From positions 128,393 to 192,392 of the forward strand of contig KV419397.1 of assembly GCA_001630475.1 (NCBI GenBank): a stretch of 64,000 bases of DNA, read 5' to 3'. The translations under genes and the position numbers were made by a program. Shown here piece by piece: positions 33,887-44,335 of this stretch; position 1 is the first letter of the stretch; each line of letters opens with the position of its first letter. The DNA comes from Sistotremastrum niveocremeum HHB9708 (taxonomy: Eukaryota; Basidiomycota; Agaricomycetes; Sistotremastrales; Sistotremastraceae). The notes beneath the pieces were generated by a model. It was not told the DNA's origin. It did no database searches and was given only the letters and a program-made list of their open reading frames with translations.

Positions 33887-34418
33887 ATCAGAATCAATAA
33901 TCAGCTGGCTCTCCGTGAAAATATAATGACAGTTCACTGGCATGGCATCTATCCGCGATTTCGCGTTTTGTGAAGAAGTTGTCACACGTCTGAGAGTCAA
34001 TGAGATGACTGTGCTGGCATCTCAACGCTACCCCAAATATTCGTTCACTTTGTTTGTCGTCAAGAGCGAAAACCTCCACTATCTCTTTCAGCTTCGTTAT
34101 ATTTTTCTGACATCCCTAGAATGCAATGAGATCAAGGAGGGCAAGATATCGCTCGGTCTACATGTTTATGATCAAAGCGCCGTTCAATGAGATATTCCGG
34201 AGACAACATGGTTGAAGACTCCTTGTATCGTGCTTTTTTCTTCTGCCCCGGATTTCCCAAGGCGATTTCCCACTTCGCTATGAACTCGTTGCTCGCGAAT
34301 TACATACCCCAAGAGACACGAAGGGAACTACTCGAATGCTTTTGACTTTGTTTTGAATATGCAACTAAGTATACATACAACAACAAAGTATGATCCTGAT
34401 ATTTCCGAATCAATTATC
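33887..34418. other. Intergenic between convergent genes
   Basis: About 530 bases, 3' regions of expansin-like gene 1 and SSP2. Nothing else seen. Confidence 0.5.
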
Positions 34419-34809
34419 TCAGCCCAAGATATCTTCCAACAGTGGGGAGAAGCGATCGCTGTTTTGGAACCCTTCAAGTTCTTGAATCGCTGTTGCACTG
34501 GGGTTAGGTTGCGTAGTAGAGCTACTAGTAGAGCTAGGCTGGCCGGTGCTCAGGACTGCATTGGCCAAATCATGGCCCGCAAGGGAAAGAACTCCGGAGG
34601 GTACTTTTCTGAACCCTCCTCCGATTCTTCCACCTCGGCGTTTCTCGTGCTGCTCATGAATATCGATTAAGCAACGGTTCTTGAATGACAGGGAATAAAC
34701 TTACATCCATGAGGTTTCTCCTTACGGAATCTATTTCTGGTGCTGGCGCGGATGCAACTAAGGCGCTCAGCGCGAATGCGATAGAAACAAAGACGAATGA
34801 AAGCTGCAT
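34419..34809 (-). CDS. Small secreted protein 2 (SSP2), Cys-less variant
   Basis: Two exons (34809-34705, 34649-34419; 55-base intron) give 336 bases, 111 residues. Signal peptide MQLSFVFVSIAFALSALVAS then APAPEIDS. The first exon is 105 bases, the same as in SSP3, but the 33-base Cys exon is absent and the protein passes straight into HEKRRGGRIGGGFRK. SSP3 has the counterpart LLEKRRGRGRGG after its Cys module. No Cys remain. The Lys-Arg-Arg could be a Kex2-type processing site. The tail is Ser/Thr-rich. A TATAAAAG element is at 34962-34969 (minus), about 150 bases upstream. Function unknown. Confidence 0.6.
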
Positions 34810-36203
34810 GATGAAATTGAAGAGAAGAGACTAGCTCAAGAAAAACTGGAGTGCAGAGAAACTCGTCAGTGTGAGGAGTCGGGAAGGAAAAAATGAAGGC
34901 TGACAAGTTGTTCGATTGCGGGTGGTCAACCAACCTGACGAGACAAGCAGAACGCCCCCGTCTTTTATATTATGTCAGGTGTACCCATCGTCTCCCTTTG
35001 CATCCACCTCGACTCACTTCATCATGCCCTACTTTTCGAAAAGAGCCAGTACATCAGAGATGCTGTGGTTGATGATTTCATAGAGCAACGTCGTGGCTCA
35101 AAATGGGAAATCGAAGCATGATCATCGAATATCTTTGGAGCCTTCCATGCATGACAGTCACGAGCGCAGAATCGAGCCATTGATTGGCGACAATTTGAAG
35201 GGACATAACTCAGGGAAACCAACAAGGGACTTCATTGATCAGGATTCTTCTTCCCAAACATCATAGTTACTAGTATGACACTCGGCAGTCATATTGAGAA
35301 TATTTGCCACAAGCGGAAGAAAGACTCGTGCATCAAGGTCAAGACTGGGTTCAGAAAAAGCTGCAAATTATTCAAAATTGGAGAAGGGCCTATGTCAATT
35401 GCACAGTCCGAATTCGGTTTGCTCAGAGACTTTCCAGATACGCCGCTCACTGGCAAGCTGCAGGGCGATGTCATCGATGTCCGAGTCGATATCACACTGG
35501 CAATCTCATAGAAGTCGTGGGACCAAGATTCTATCAAACTTGAAATGAAAGTGAGATGTTGGATAATCAGAACCGTCGACGGATCTGCGGAGTGCGTTGG
35601 CAACCAGTCGTCAGGAAGCTTGACAAGACTGAGGGAAGCTGATAGCTGCCAGTGTGGTGACCATCAATTCTATAATCCAGAACCTGGATGAAGCAGCCTG
35701 GTCATGTCGAAGTCTAAGAGTAGACCATCAATGTACGAGGAGAAGGTGCTGTTTGGCCGCTTTGGCGACGCATCGCCAATTCGCCATCCACGTGGCCGCG
35801 AACAGACTTGAGCGCTTGAGCTTCAGCGCTTCAGCACCGGAGCCATCATCACAAAATGCCATGCGCTAATGTTGATCTCGCTAGTCACACCCATCTTACC
35901 CGTAATTTGAAATTTTTACGAAAGCGACGCTACTAGTACTCATTTTAATCCATATGTCAGGGATGACATCCCAGACGGCCGTAATTATTTTCCACTAGTA
36001 CAATGTACCGGTATACTGCTAATGGCATTGCAGAATTCGGAGTTGACCATGCTTGTAAGTCTGATTTCGTTGAGGACACTCATGGGGGTTGATTTTTATT
36101 TTTCAAACAATGAGGAGCTCCGGAGACGAGGTGGCTATGGGTCAAGAGCAAAAGGAGTTGAGGATACAGCTTCCTCCACGGCCGGCTGTCATATCATCTG
36201 ACT
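34810..36203. other. Intergenic
   Basis: About 1.4 kb: promoter of SSP2 and the 3' side of expansin-like gene 2. The overlapping frames at 35275-35603 on both strands show no family signal. No gene recognised. Confidence 0.5.
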
Positions 36204-36790
36204 CTAGCTATCCCAGACCCAACTAATGGGTATACGGCCGAGGTCGAAATTCGCGAGGGTGTCAAACGCAGCGGGGCTGAATTCTACGATCTATATGAGC
36301 AGAATTCCTGGGCAGTCACGGAACAACGCACGAAGATCGTCAATTTGACAACTAATGCACCTGTCCACCACCATGACGGTGACCTGATTTCCCATGTAGT
36401 AAGCAGTAATCATTTTACCGCATACTGGGTTGTCGTTGGGGTTGTTTCCGGTGTAGCCGCTGTGAGATTTCGAGGCCATGGTAGATGGGAAGATGAGACC
36501 AGGAGAAGGACTAACGGATATGAGTCATATAGAATGTAACTGATTGCCACCACAAGGTCATATTGAGCGTTGATGACTCCACAGGCACCGAGACCTGGCT
36601 CATAGAATGTGCCTAAAAATAATGAGTCTAGATCGAAGAATCTTGGTCAAGATATCGGTTTACCCTGGCCGGTTTGAGTAACTTGACGAGAGATATGTAC
36701 AGCGGGAGAGGTACCCTTTGATATCGCAGAAGAAGCCACTAGATTGCCCAGCAGAAGGAGTGCAGCAAAGAAATAAGCAAGTGCATGCAT
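36204..36790 (-). CDS. Expansin/barwin-like secreted protein 2 (double-psi beta-barrel)
   Basis: Four exons (36790-36664, 36612-36516, 36459-36332, 36283-36204) sum to 432 bases, 143 residues. Signal peptide MHALAYFFAALLLLGNLVAS. The domain is GTFYEPGLGACG, NPVCGKMI, a strand VTVMVVDRCISC, then QFSPAAFDTLANFDLGRIP and ends SWVWDS. Intron phases and the two internal exon lengths (97, 128) equal those of copy 1, so the pair arose by duplication with inversion. The leader is less like the MQLSF type of copy 1. A TATAAAG element is at 36890-36896 on the minus strand, about 100 bases upstream. The true gene is much shorter than the long overlapping frame that runs to 37474. Confidence 0.82.
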
Positions 36791-37880
36791 CGTATAGTAT
36801 ATGATAGGTGGGCAGATCGATGTCAAGGATGCGAGAGCAAATGTGTTGGCATATGCCCCGCTCACACTTCGTCGATCGCAGAACGAAGGCTTTATATGAC
36901 CTAGCCAGGCGCATGCAACAGGCCCGTGGCAGAAGAGAACGCCCTGAGACGTATGGGCATAGCTGAAAAGGCGCGAAGAACAGAGTTCGCTGACGGTATA
37001 CGTACCTCTACCAGAAGCCTCCAGAGAAATGGAGGAAGTATGTTTATGAATGAATAGAACCGGACTATTGCAATGTAGCAGGGCATATTGCGAGTTTCGC
37101 CCGGACCTCAGGTCGGCAGGGATGTGAATGAGGTCAAGTGGACAGACAATTTGAGTGCCGATGCTACAATGACGCAGATGATGACTTTCAAGTTCCATAA
37201 TTGCAGAGAGACCACGAGGTAACTCATCATCCAGCACAAGGTAGAGGACTTCTAGGTCATTCGAATATATTCCCGATGCAACCTCATCTCGAGGAAAAAC
37301 ACTGGAATTTCTAAAAGTGATTTGAGGTTCCCATAGAGGCATTGGGGTCACAGGAGAGCATGAGGGACCACAGAAACATCGGAAACAACACCAGGAGATC
37401 GTGATAGCATTAGTTAGAGAGTATATAGTCGTCATCACCCTTGCGTTGCAATCAGTCAGCCCCAAGTGAACCAATCGGAAGCAGTGAAAATGATACTAGG
37501 TCGCATATCGCATAGCTCTTAGATGTGTGAAAAATCGAGATTGTTGACGCTTCTGCCCAAGCTGCTCAGACTCGGGAGGCTCGGGAGAAGGCAAGGTGAA
37601 GGAAGGCAACTGCTTATGTAATCGCACTTTGAGTCAGGTACGGCGAGATATGCTGCGACCGCCCGACGCCCAACAATGGGTTTGACAAAAACTACAAATC
37701 GGTGAAATCTTCCGCATCACTCAGATTTCCGCCGCAGCAATATGGTACATAGCCGCGCTGATTATGTGCACTAGCGCCGACATAAAGATGAAGTCAAAGT
37801 CTACTCAACTCCAATACGGAGTTATATCCCAAGTCAGAGGCATTCCGGCATCGTAGACGATTGCCTGATGCAAACTGCAA
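36791..37880. other. Intergenic
   Basis: About 1.1 kb upstream of expansin-like gene 2 and downstream of SSP3. An open frame covers much of it on the minus strand, but it lacks motifs and its composition is uneven; I do not call it a gene. Confidence 0.5.
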
Positions 37881-38688
37881 CTAATTTTGTTTCCCCTTCG
37901 ATTGAGGCTTGCTTACCGCTTGCAGCGAGATAGGAATACCGGTAGGCGGGCCTTGGCTGCCAGCACCAGTTGCCGTAGGCTCTGCGTCCCCGTCGGTCGT
38001 TGGTGTATCAGTAGACTCAGATCCACCATCGTCGCCACCGTTTTGTGCAGTGGTCGTGCCTTCCGGTTCTGAAGCAGTCACTGTCGTAGCTCCGGTCGGT
38101 GAGGGAGGGGGTGGTGAGTCGGAGTCTCCTCCGTCCGAATCCGAATCCGAATCTCCATCTCCAGATTCCGAGCCACCAGAGTTATTGAAATCTGGCGTCG
38201 GAGTCGGGAAGGTATTAACGATGACGGAAGCAACAGAAGCGACTGTTTCGATTGTGCCTGGGACGTCGATCGAAGAGGTAGGGGTCCCTTGTTGAGTTTT
38301 AGACTTCGTTTTCGTCTTGGTCTTGGAGGTTTTAGACTTCTTGCCGCCGCCGCCGCCACGTCCGCGCCCACCGCGGCCTCTTCCTCGACGCTTTTCAAGC
38401 AAATTGCCAGAAGCGTCATGTTGACATTGAGATAGATGTGCATTGCACTGAGCCTATGGAAGAGGTTTAGCTCGTATTAAAGTCGACCAGGAAGTTCATA
38501 CCTGAGTCAGCCCTTTAGAAAGGCAAGCTTCATGCTGCAATGTGGTCAGCTACGTTGATCAACGCTCGTCGGGGAATAATTACCTGTGTGCGGCAGTTCT
38601 GAGAACTGGTATTTGCAGGCGCAGGCATCGCTGCCACAAGGACGCTCAAAGCAAGAATTGATGAGAGAAACCCGAACGACGGCTGCAT
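37881..38688 (-). CDS. Small secreted cysteine protein 3 (SSP3) with Gly/Arg and acidic repeats
   Basis: Three exons (38688-38584, 38534-38502, 38453-37881) sum to 711 bases, 236 residues. Signal peptide MQPSFGFLSSILALSVLVAA then MPAPANTSS. The Cys module is C-x6-C-x9-C-x6-C (NCRTQHEACL, then QCNAHLSQC). Next comes LLEKRR, a basic GRGRGGRGRGGGGGKK tract, a KTKTKTKSK run, an acidic Asp/Ser stretch (DGDSDSDSDGGDSDS), and a Thr/Gly-rich tail. Exon 2 is 33 bases, as in SSP1, and exon 1 is 105 bases, as in SSP2. A possible Kex2 cut after Lys-Arg would release the charged tail. TATA-like DNA is at 38888-38897. Function unknown; secretion is inferred from the leader. Confidence 0.7.
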
Positions 38689-39934
38689 GATGAAAAAGAG
38701 GAGAGGGCGATTTGGAAAATAGGTAAAGACTGGATGGGTTCGAGGAAGAGACCGGCTCTCTGCAAATAGACGAAAACTGGAGATGTCTGTGTCAGATAGC
38801 TGCGAGCCGAATGAGGGACAGTGCGCACTGTTTTGGTGAGAATTGAAGAGTAGCACCAGGCTGGCGTTCCAACACAACATTGAGGCTCCTTATATACCTG
38901 TTCACTCGTCCCCAGTAGACTTGCCAAGCTCATGTTAACATTCAACTGAGCCAGTTCGACTCTACGGCTTGATACAGGGACGCCGAAAATTCATTCTTCG
39001 ATCATAAACTCCAGCATGTCATGGACGACTCAATACACTTGCCAGGCACTTGGCACTTGGGCAGGCAACTATTAGGGCCCCGCTCGGTCTGGCGATGCGC
39101 TGGAGAACGCGGACTGTTGGATTGGCCGTACGCTGATGCCTCCACACGGGCTTAGTGTTGCAAGGTGAACATTGATCAGTTCAAGCGCATTAGAGACATC
39201 AAGACAGACGTAGTGTGATATTGCTTCGAATGAGAATGGCTAGGCCATTGAATTCGTCGAATGACTGGAGGAGCGAGGCATCAACCATGTTCACTGTTGC
39301 AAGGCTAACAAGGGTGGCAAGTGGGATAGCCTCACAAAGAGAACGTTTATCGTTGTTGAATCATGGACGATGTCAAAAGAAGAGCTTGGGCGATAAGAGC
39401 TGTCGCCTCGGATCGGCCTCCAGGGCTTGAATGAACGGTTGGCACGCCCTCGAACATTGCGCTGGTACCTTGTTCGAAGCATCTCAAGAACGCGCATCAT
39501 TCTCGGATTTCACCTTCGACACAGAAACGTGATACGGATTATCCGCACTATAGTATTGGAAGGCAGGCAGATAGGACAACTTGAAGATTTGTTGCAGATG
39601 AGAATTCGCATTCGATAGCTCGGGCTGATACTTGCTTAGAAAATTTCCGGAGAGCATGTACATTTCCGGGAATCAGAAGCATTTCTTCAACGATATCAAA
39701 GGGTGCGTCGACAAAGAAACGGGGGCATGATTGTTATGATAGCTGCGACGAGATGGCTGTTCGTGCCAGTGCCGCGCACAGAAGCAGCCTTGGGACAAAC
39801 ACGCGCATACAAAAAGTTCGAGAAGCAGAAACAAAGAGAAACAGAAAGAGTACACGAAAGCAGGGAAGAAACAAATACAAATAACGGCAGATAGAACGGC
39901 GATGAAACGACAAGACAATTTCGCCCGTGAAAGA
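38689..39934. other. Intergenic
   Basis: About 1.25 kb between SSP3 and the 3' end of MLH1. Short frames only; no motif or RNA gene recognised. Confidence 0.5.
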
Positions 39935-42917
39935 TCAACACCTCTCAAAGACTTTATAGAGGTCAGGAAGATTGGCGATCTGAACAACGTCTTGATCGAG
40001 AAGAGACTCAGTGCCGGCCAAATATCGCCTCATACTTGGGAAAAGGACGTGTTGAATCTGCCATCTATCTGCTTTCTCACCCGCCGACATCGTCGCTTCT
40101 TCTTCGGCAGTCTCTTCGGCAAGAGGTCCGATTGGCCAAGGTGCGTAGAAGTGTGCCAGTTCTCGAAGGAATGTATCGAAACATTCTTTCTCAGACGTCC
40201 AGTTGACCTTCAGAGGAAGTTAAGGTGTGCAATGCTCAGGAGTTTGGTCGGCTTACCTGAGGTCCTAGTCTCATCAGAAAGAGTGGAAGTCGATCAAGGT
40301 TGGGGGTGTAGTCGCGCAAAAGTATTGGCAATGTCTCGAGTTCCCCACGTGAATTGATAGAGACTTTGAAATATTCTTCAAGCATATCTCGCCTAGATAT
40401 CAACATCTTGGTGATTCTCTACATATAAAGTGAGCCGGAAAAAGGACACAAAGCGATTTGGAGCGTACTTTGACAACATCCTTAGGATTCAGGCCTGATT
40501 GGCCAATCGTTCCATCCACCTTGACGGCGAGTTCTATCAATCTCGAGATGGGAGGGGGTGGATCAAGCTTCAAAGGACGGAAATTTCCAAATTGCCTGAG
40601 ACCGAGCTGATAGAAAAATTCTTCGCTGGAGCCTATTCAGTATCGCAATTCCCATGTGAAAGTGGCAACGTACGCGAGGCTTCCGTGATTGACGAGATAC
40701 AGTTTCGTCGAATGTTGTATTAGGGACATGCATTTGTAGAGATCCACAATGCCAACAAAGACATGTTTCTCGAATATCTCAGTCAGCCCTGCAAAGCACA
40801 GATCAGTTGAATGTTCACTACAATGGCGAGGAACTGACCTTCGTGTTTACTCTTCAAGATTTTAGCGCGAAGGCTTTGAATAGACGCCAGGTAGCATTGA
40901 GATTCAGGTATGTCCTTCAGATTCGTGGTAGTAGGGGTTGGGGGCGTTTCCATGTCAACATCAATGACGGGCGCGGTCTGACTTTGTGATGGATTGACGA
41001 TTGGAAACATGGAATCTAGCGTTCGATCCTGTTGAGACGACCTAATCTTGTGCTGTGGCGCTGAAGACTTCCGTTGAGGAGGTACATCTGGAGGACTGTC
41101 GATTCCAGCAATGCTTGATGAGCTGCTGGGATCCGATACGGCTGGCTTGGTACGATATTTGCTAGGTACTTGTGAATTTTCGGATTGCGCCACGCCTCCA
41201 GTCAATAATGTCTGTCGTGATGTTTCAATATCCAATCCAATAGTATTACAAAGACCATGCTTACCTGATACTCGAAGACCCGTGAACTATTGACATTCGC
41301 CAGCGCTGCGGTAAGCTTTCCTGCCACCTGGTCCGTGATCTGCTCTTCGTCGAGAAAATGAACCTCGCGCTTGGTGGGATGTACATTGACGTCCACAGAT
41401 TTCGGATCGATGTTCAAGCTGTCAAACCGTCACCGCCAATTATTATCTCAATTAGTGAGATGAAATACCTCAGATAAATAAAGGGGGATGTCCCTTTGGG
41501 CAGGATACCATTGTATACCCCTTCACAAGCGCGTTTGATCCTCGATGAATCGACTAAGCGGTCTATAGGTATGATGAGCTCCATCAATTATGACAAAATC
41601 AGATAAATAAAGAAAATACATACGATTGATGAATAACAAAAAGGTCATCTTTTTAGCATGAAAATTGGCGCTGCTAATCCAGGCCTCCGCTTTCCACGCA
41701 ACCTCGTCTTCTTCGTCATCTTCGTGGATTGCATCTTCATCTAGGTTCATATCGGAAGCCTTCCGCTTGCCCTTCTTTTTCGGACTAGAATGCGATCTAG
41801 CTAGAAAAGGTCAAGTCGAATAACGGGAAGATGGAAAGACCGCGCACGTCGAGATATATTACTTCCCGATGCGTTTACTTCCAATAACTCTCGAGATATC
41901 ATCCCTCCATATAACAGTTTGATCGCATTCACCGTCGTCGAGGGATGTCCAGGTGTCGAGATATCGGGATTTGTAGACCCTGCCTGTGTGGTGCGCAATC
42001 ATTATGAGCTTCAGGGGCGAGAGGGGTAATATGGACAAGAACCTTTTTGCATGTAAATGATACGTGGGCGTTATGAACTGCATATTTCGTGACGACGTCG
42101 AGGATGCGAGCGTATTCTTCTGTGGAGTTGCGTAGGGCCGAGAGACGAGTTGGAGTGTTGTAGAATAGATCTTCAACCTATCTTTAGCAATTGAATATGG
42201 GTGATGTGAAAGGTGACTGGTAGATGCAGACTTACAGTGATTGTCGTGCCGTCGTTACCAGCACAGGGTTTGGGATCGGCAGTTTGGCCAGACTTTGGAG
42301 GAGTGAGTTCACCATCTTCATATTGCGCTCTGAAAGGATCCAGGTTAAGAGTGATGTCAGCAAAACGAGCGGCACAGTGCTTACTTGCAAGCGCATGTCT
42401 CGTCTTTAGTTTTCGTGACCACGGACAAGTGGGCGACGTGGGATACCGACGCCAATGCCTCTCCACGAAACCCATAAGTGACAAGTTTCGAGAGATCAGA
42501 GAAAGTGGTCAATTTAGACGTTGTGAAACGTTGGGCCAAGACTGGCAAATCCGCTTTCTGAAGTCAAACGAGTGGTCAGCTCAATACCACGAGACAAAGA
42601 CGCATAGGAGACGAACACGAATGCCACATCCATTATCTTGTATCTGCAGCAACTTCAATCCACCATCTTTCACCGTGACTCGGATAGTCGTCGAACCGGC
42701 ATCCAGGGAATTCTCGATGAGCTCTTTCAAGGCCGAAGCAGGTCGGTGGATGATCTGAAATATGTGCCTTAATACAATACACGAAGAACAGGACGGCTTT
42801 TCGACGTACTTCGCCTGCAGCGATTCGATTGATTAAAGACTCTTGAAGTCTCCGGATCGGCAGTGGTCCTGCAGGCGGTGGGGACGGCGAGCGAGACTGT
42901 CGGGCCTCGCTGTTCAT
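39935..42917 (-). CDS. MLH1: DNA mismatch repair protein MLH1
   Basis: Fourteen exons sum to 2289 bases, 762 residues, the normal MLH1 size: 42917-42810, 42754-42617, 42557-42385, 42329-42236, 42177-42043, 41983-41848, 41800-41624, 41562-41469, 41418-41265, 41211-40839, 40788-40674, 40625-40469, 40418-40257, 40207-39935. The N-terminal GHKL ATPase shows [15 protein letters not shown], the catalytic-Glu block [25 protein letters not shown] and [11 protein letters not shown]. The transducer domain has FINHRLVDS and [15 protein letters not shown]. The C-terminal dimerisation half has [23 protein letters not shown] and the invariant FERC end. MutL-alpha partners Pms1/Pms2 after MutS binds a mismatch. 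The middle linker is Ser/Pro-rich. The helix-start version [11 protein letters not shown] replaces the usual VIHRP. Confidence 0.96.
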
Positions 42918-43324
42918 TTTGACAGTTGGAAGTGACGTTAATGTCGGTACATATGTCTTGGATCAGAAGTCGAATCAGGAGGAACTCGAATGAAGGCACA
43001 CAAATTGACGAGAAAGTGACAACACGCCAGTCACCGGCGCTTGCTTGAAACTCGATTCAAAAATGCCAGAAATAATCGCATTATATATTCTAAGAAATAT
43101 ATAGGGACCCATGTACGTTCCTCACCCATCCATCCATTCATATCGGCCGAGATAACCAGAGATGCACACTACAATTGTAGAACATCCCTCGTCCAAACCG
43201 CTTCTCGACATCTCCCAGCGCTCCGCAGGAACGGCACGCCTTGTCGACCGAACAAGCAAAGCGTCCATCGCCCAATGCCACGATGACCCTGATCCACGTA
43301 CAAGGATAGTTCATCGATCATCGA
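42918..43324. other. Intergenic
   Basis: About 400 bases: promoter side of MLH1 and 3' side of the RRG7-like gene. Nothing else seen. Confidence 0.5.
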
Positions 43325-44335
43325 TCATCCATTCGCCAGTGACAGATTCTCATCTCCATCTACCCAGCTCTTCAATTTCGTCCCCTGAAACCACAACCCC
43401 GGTCTTCCAGCTGGTTCCGTCCCTGAGATCGACGATTTCGAACTTCTTGAATCCCACTCCCATCTCAGTTCGAATTCGCCCTTGAGCAAACCAGAGCGTC
43501 CGCCGAGGGCTGGATTCCAGACTGCGGAACCTATCGATAAATTCTGCATATCAGGGTCGAGGAGAGTCGCTGGCGATGGTGGGGAGGTTTGAAAGTCGGA
43601 GTGATCTGGAAGGTGGAGAAGGAAGAACGGGATAGGAGATGATTGAGCCTGAAGAAGCGTCGCTTTCGTGAAAGCGGACTGTGAAACAAGAATTGCAACC
43701 AGATCGGTTTGGGTTGGCTGGTGTATTGTAGAGTCTTCGGGAGAGGAAGGTTGGGGATGCACCGACGATTGTGCATCGAATGTCCTTGGCATGGCCATAA
43801 AGCGAGAGACAACGCCTTCCATCTCCCTAACATTTCTAGGTCCCAATTTCTTCTTCTCCGCTTTACATTGACCAAGCACACGAATTCTTCTTCGACCTGG
43901 CGTACGTGTATGTGATCGCAATGCAGAAGCCGAAGCAGACGTTGTTGATGTCGATGTTGAAGATATCGAATCCTGACTATCGACTAGCGAAGGAAGCCAC
44001 CACCATCCTTGAAGGTCAATCCCACCGTCCGATTTACCGCCGACTCTCGTGAGAGACATAGATAAAGATTTAAGGGTCTCAAGTGCTCGAGACTCGAACG
44101 CGGTTCCCCGTGAAACTGCGGAGAGACGCCCTGTAGCCAGTTGCTGCATGTGGTGAAACGTCGTGATGCGGTTCAGCAAAAAGCCTGTCAGTAGGCGCCC
44201 AATTGGTCCCGAAATAAGGGCGGTCGTCGGAGCGGAGATACCAGTCCGGGCCCCGCAGTTGGGGGGCGCTTCGTCGAGTCTATGCGAGATTGAGAATGAC
44301 ATCGGATATTGGGGAAGATGAGTTGTTGGGAGCAT
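43325..44335 (-). CDS. RRG7-like mitochondrial protein (DUF2034, nuclease fold)
   Basis: A single exon of 336 residues. The core has RGTAFESRALETLKSL, then MSLTRVGGKSDGGIDLQGWW and RIRVLGQCKAEKKKLGPRNV. This is the PD-(D/E)xK restriction-endonuclease-like arrangement (Asp of GGID, Gln-Cys-Lys on the next strand) of the DUF2034 family, which includes yeast Rrg7, needed for respiratory growth. The N-terminal 75 residues are basic with few acids, as in a mitochondrial targeting peptide. The C-terminal part (GSAVWNPALGG) fits the same family. Two in-frame ATGs (44335 and MSFSISHR 33 bases later) are possible starts. Nuclease activity in this family is not proven as far as I know. Confidence 0.8.
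   Translation of the reverse strand: MLPTTHLPQYPMSFSISHRLDEAPPNCGARTGISAPTTALISGPIGRLLTGFLLNRITTFHHMQQLATGRLSAVSRGTAFESRALETLKSLSMSLTRVGGKSDGGIDLQGWWWLPSLVDSQDSISSTSTSTTSASASALRSHTRTPGRRRIRVLGQCKAEKKKLGPRNVREMEGVVSRFMAMPRTFDAQSSVHPQPSSPEDSTIHQPTQTDLVAILVSQSAFTKATLLQAQSSPIPFFLLHLPDHSDFQTSPPSPATLLDPDMQNLSIGSAVWNPALGGRSGLLKGEFELRWEWDSRSSKSSISGTEPAGRPGLWFQGTKLKSWVDGDENLSLANG

Noticed and set aside
36647-37474. A 275-codon minus frame around expansin-like gene 2.
   Set aside because: Only the last part (from the ATG at 36790) belongs to the gene. The upstream half has no motif and overlaps the TATA-bearing promoter.
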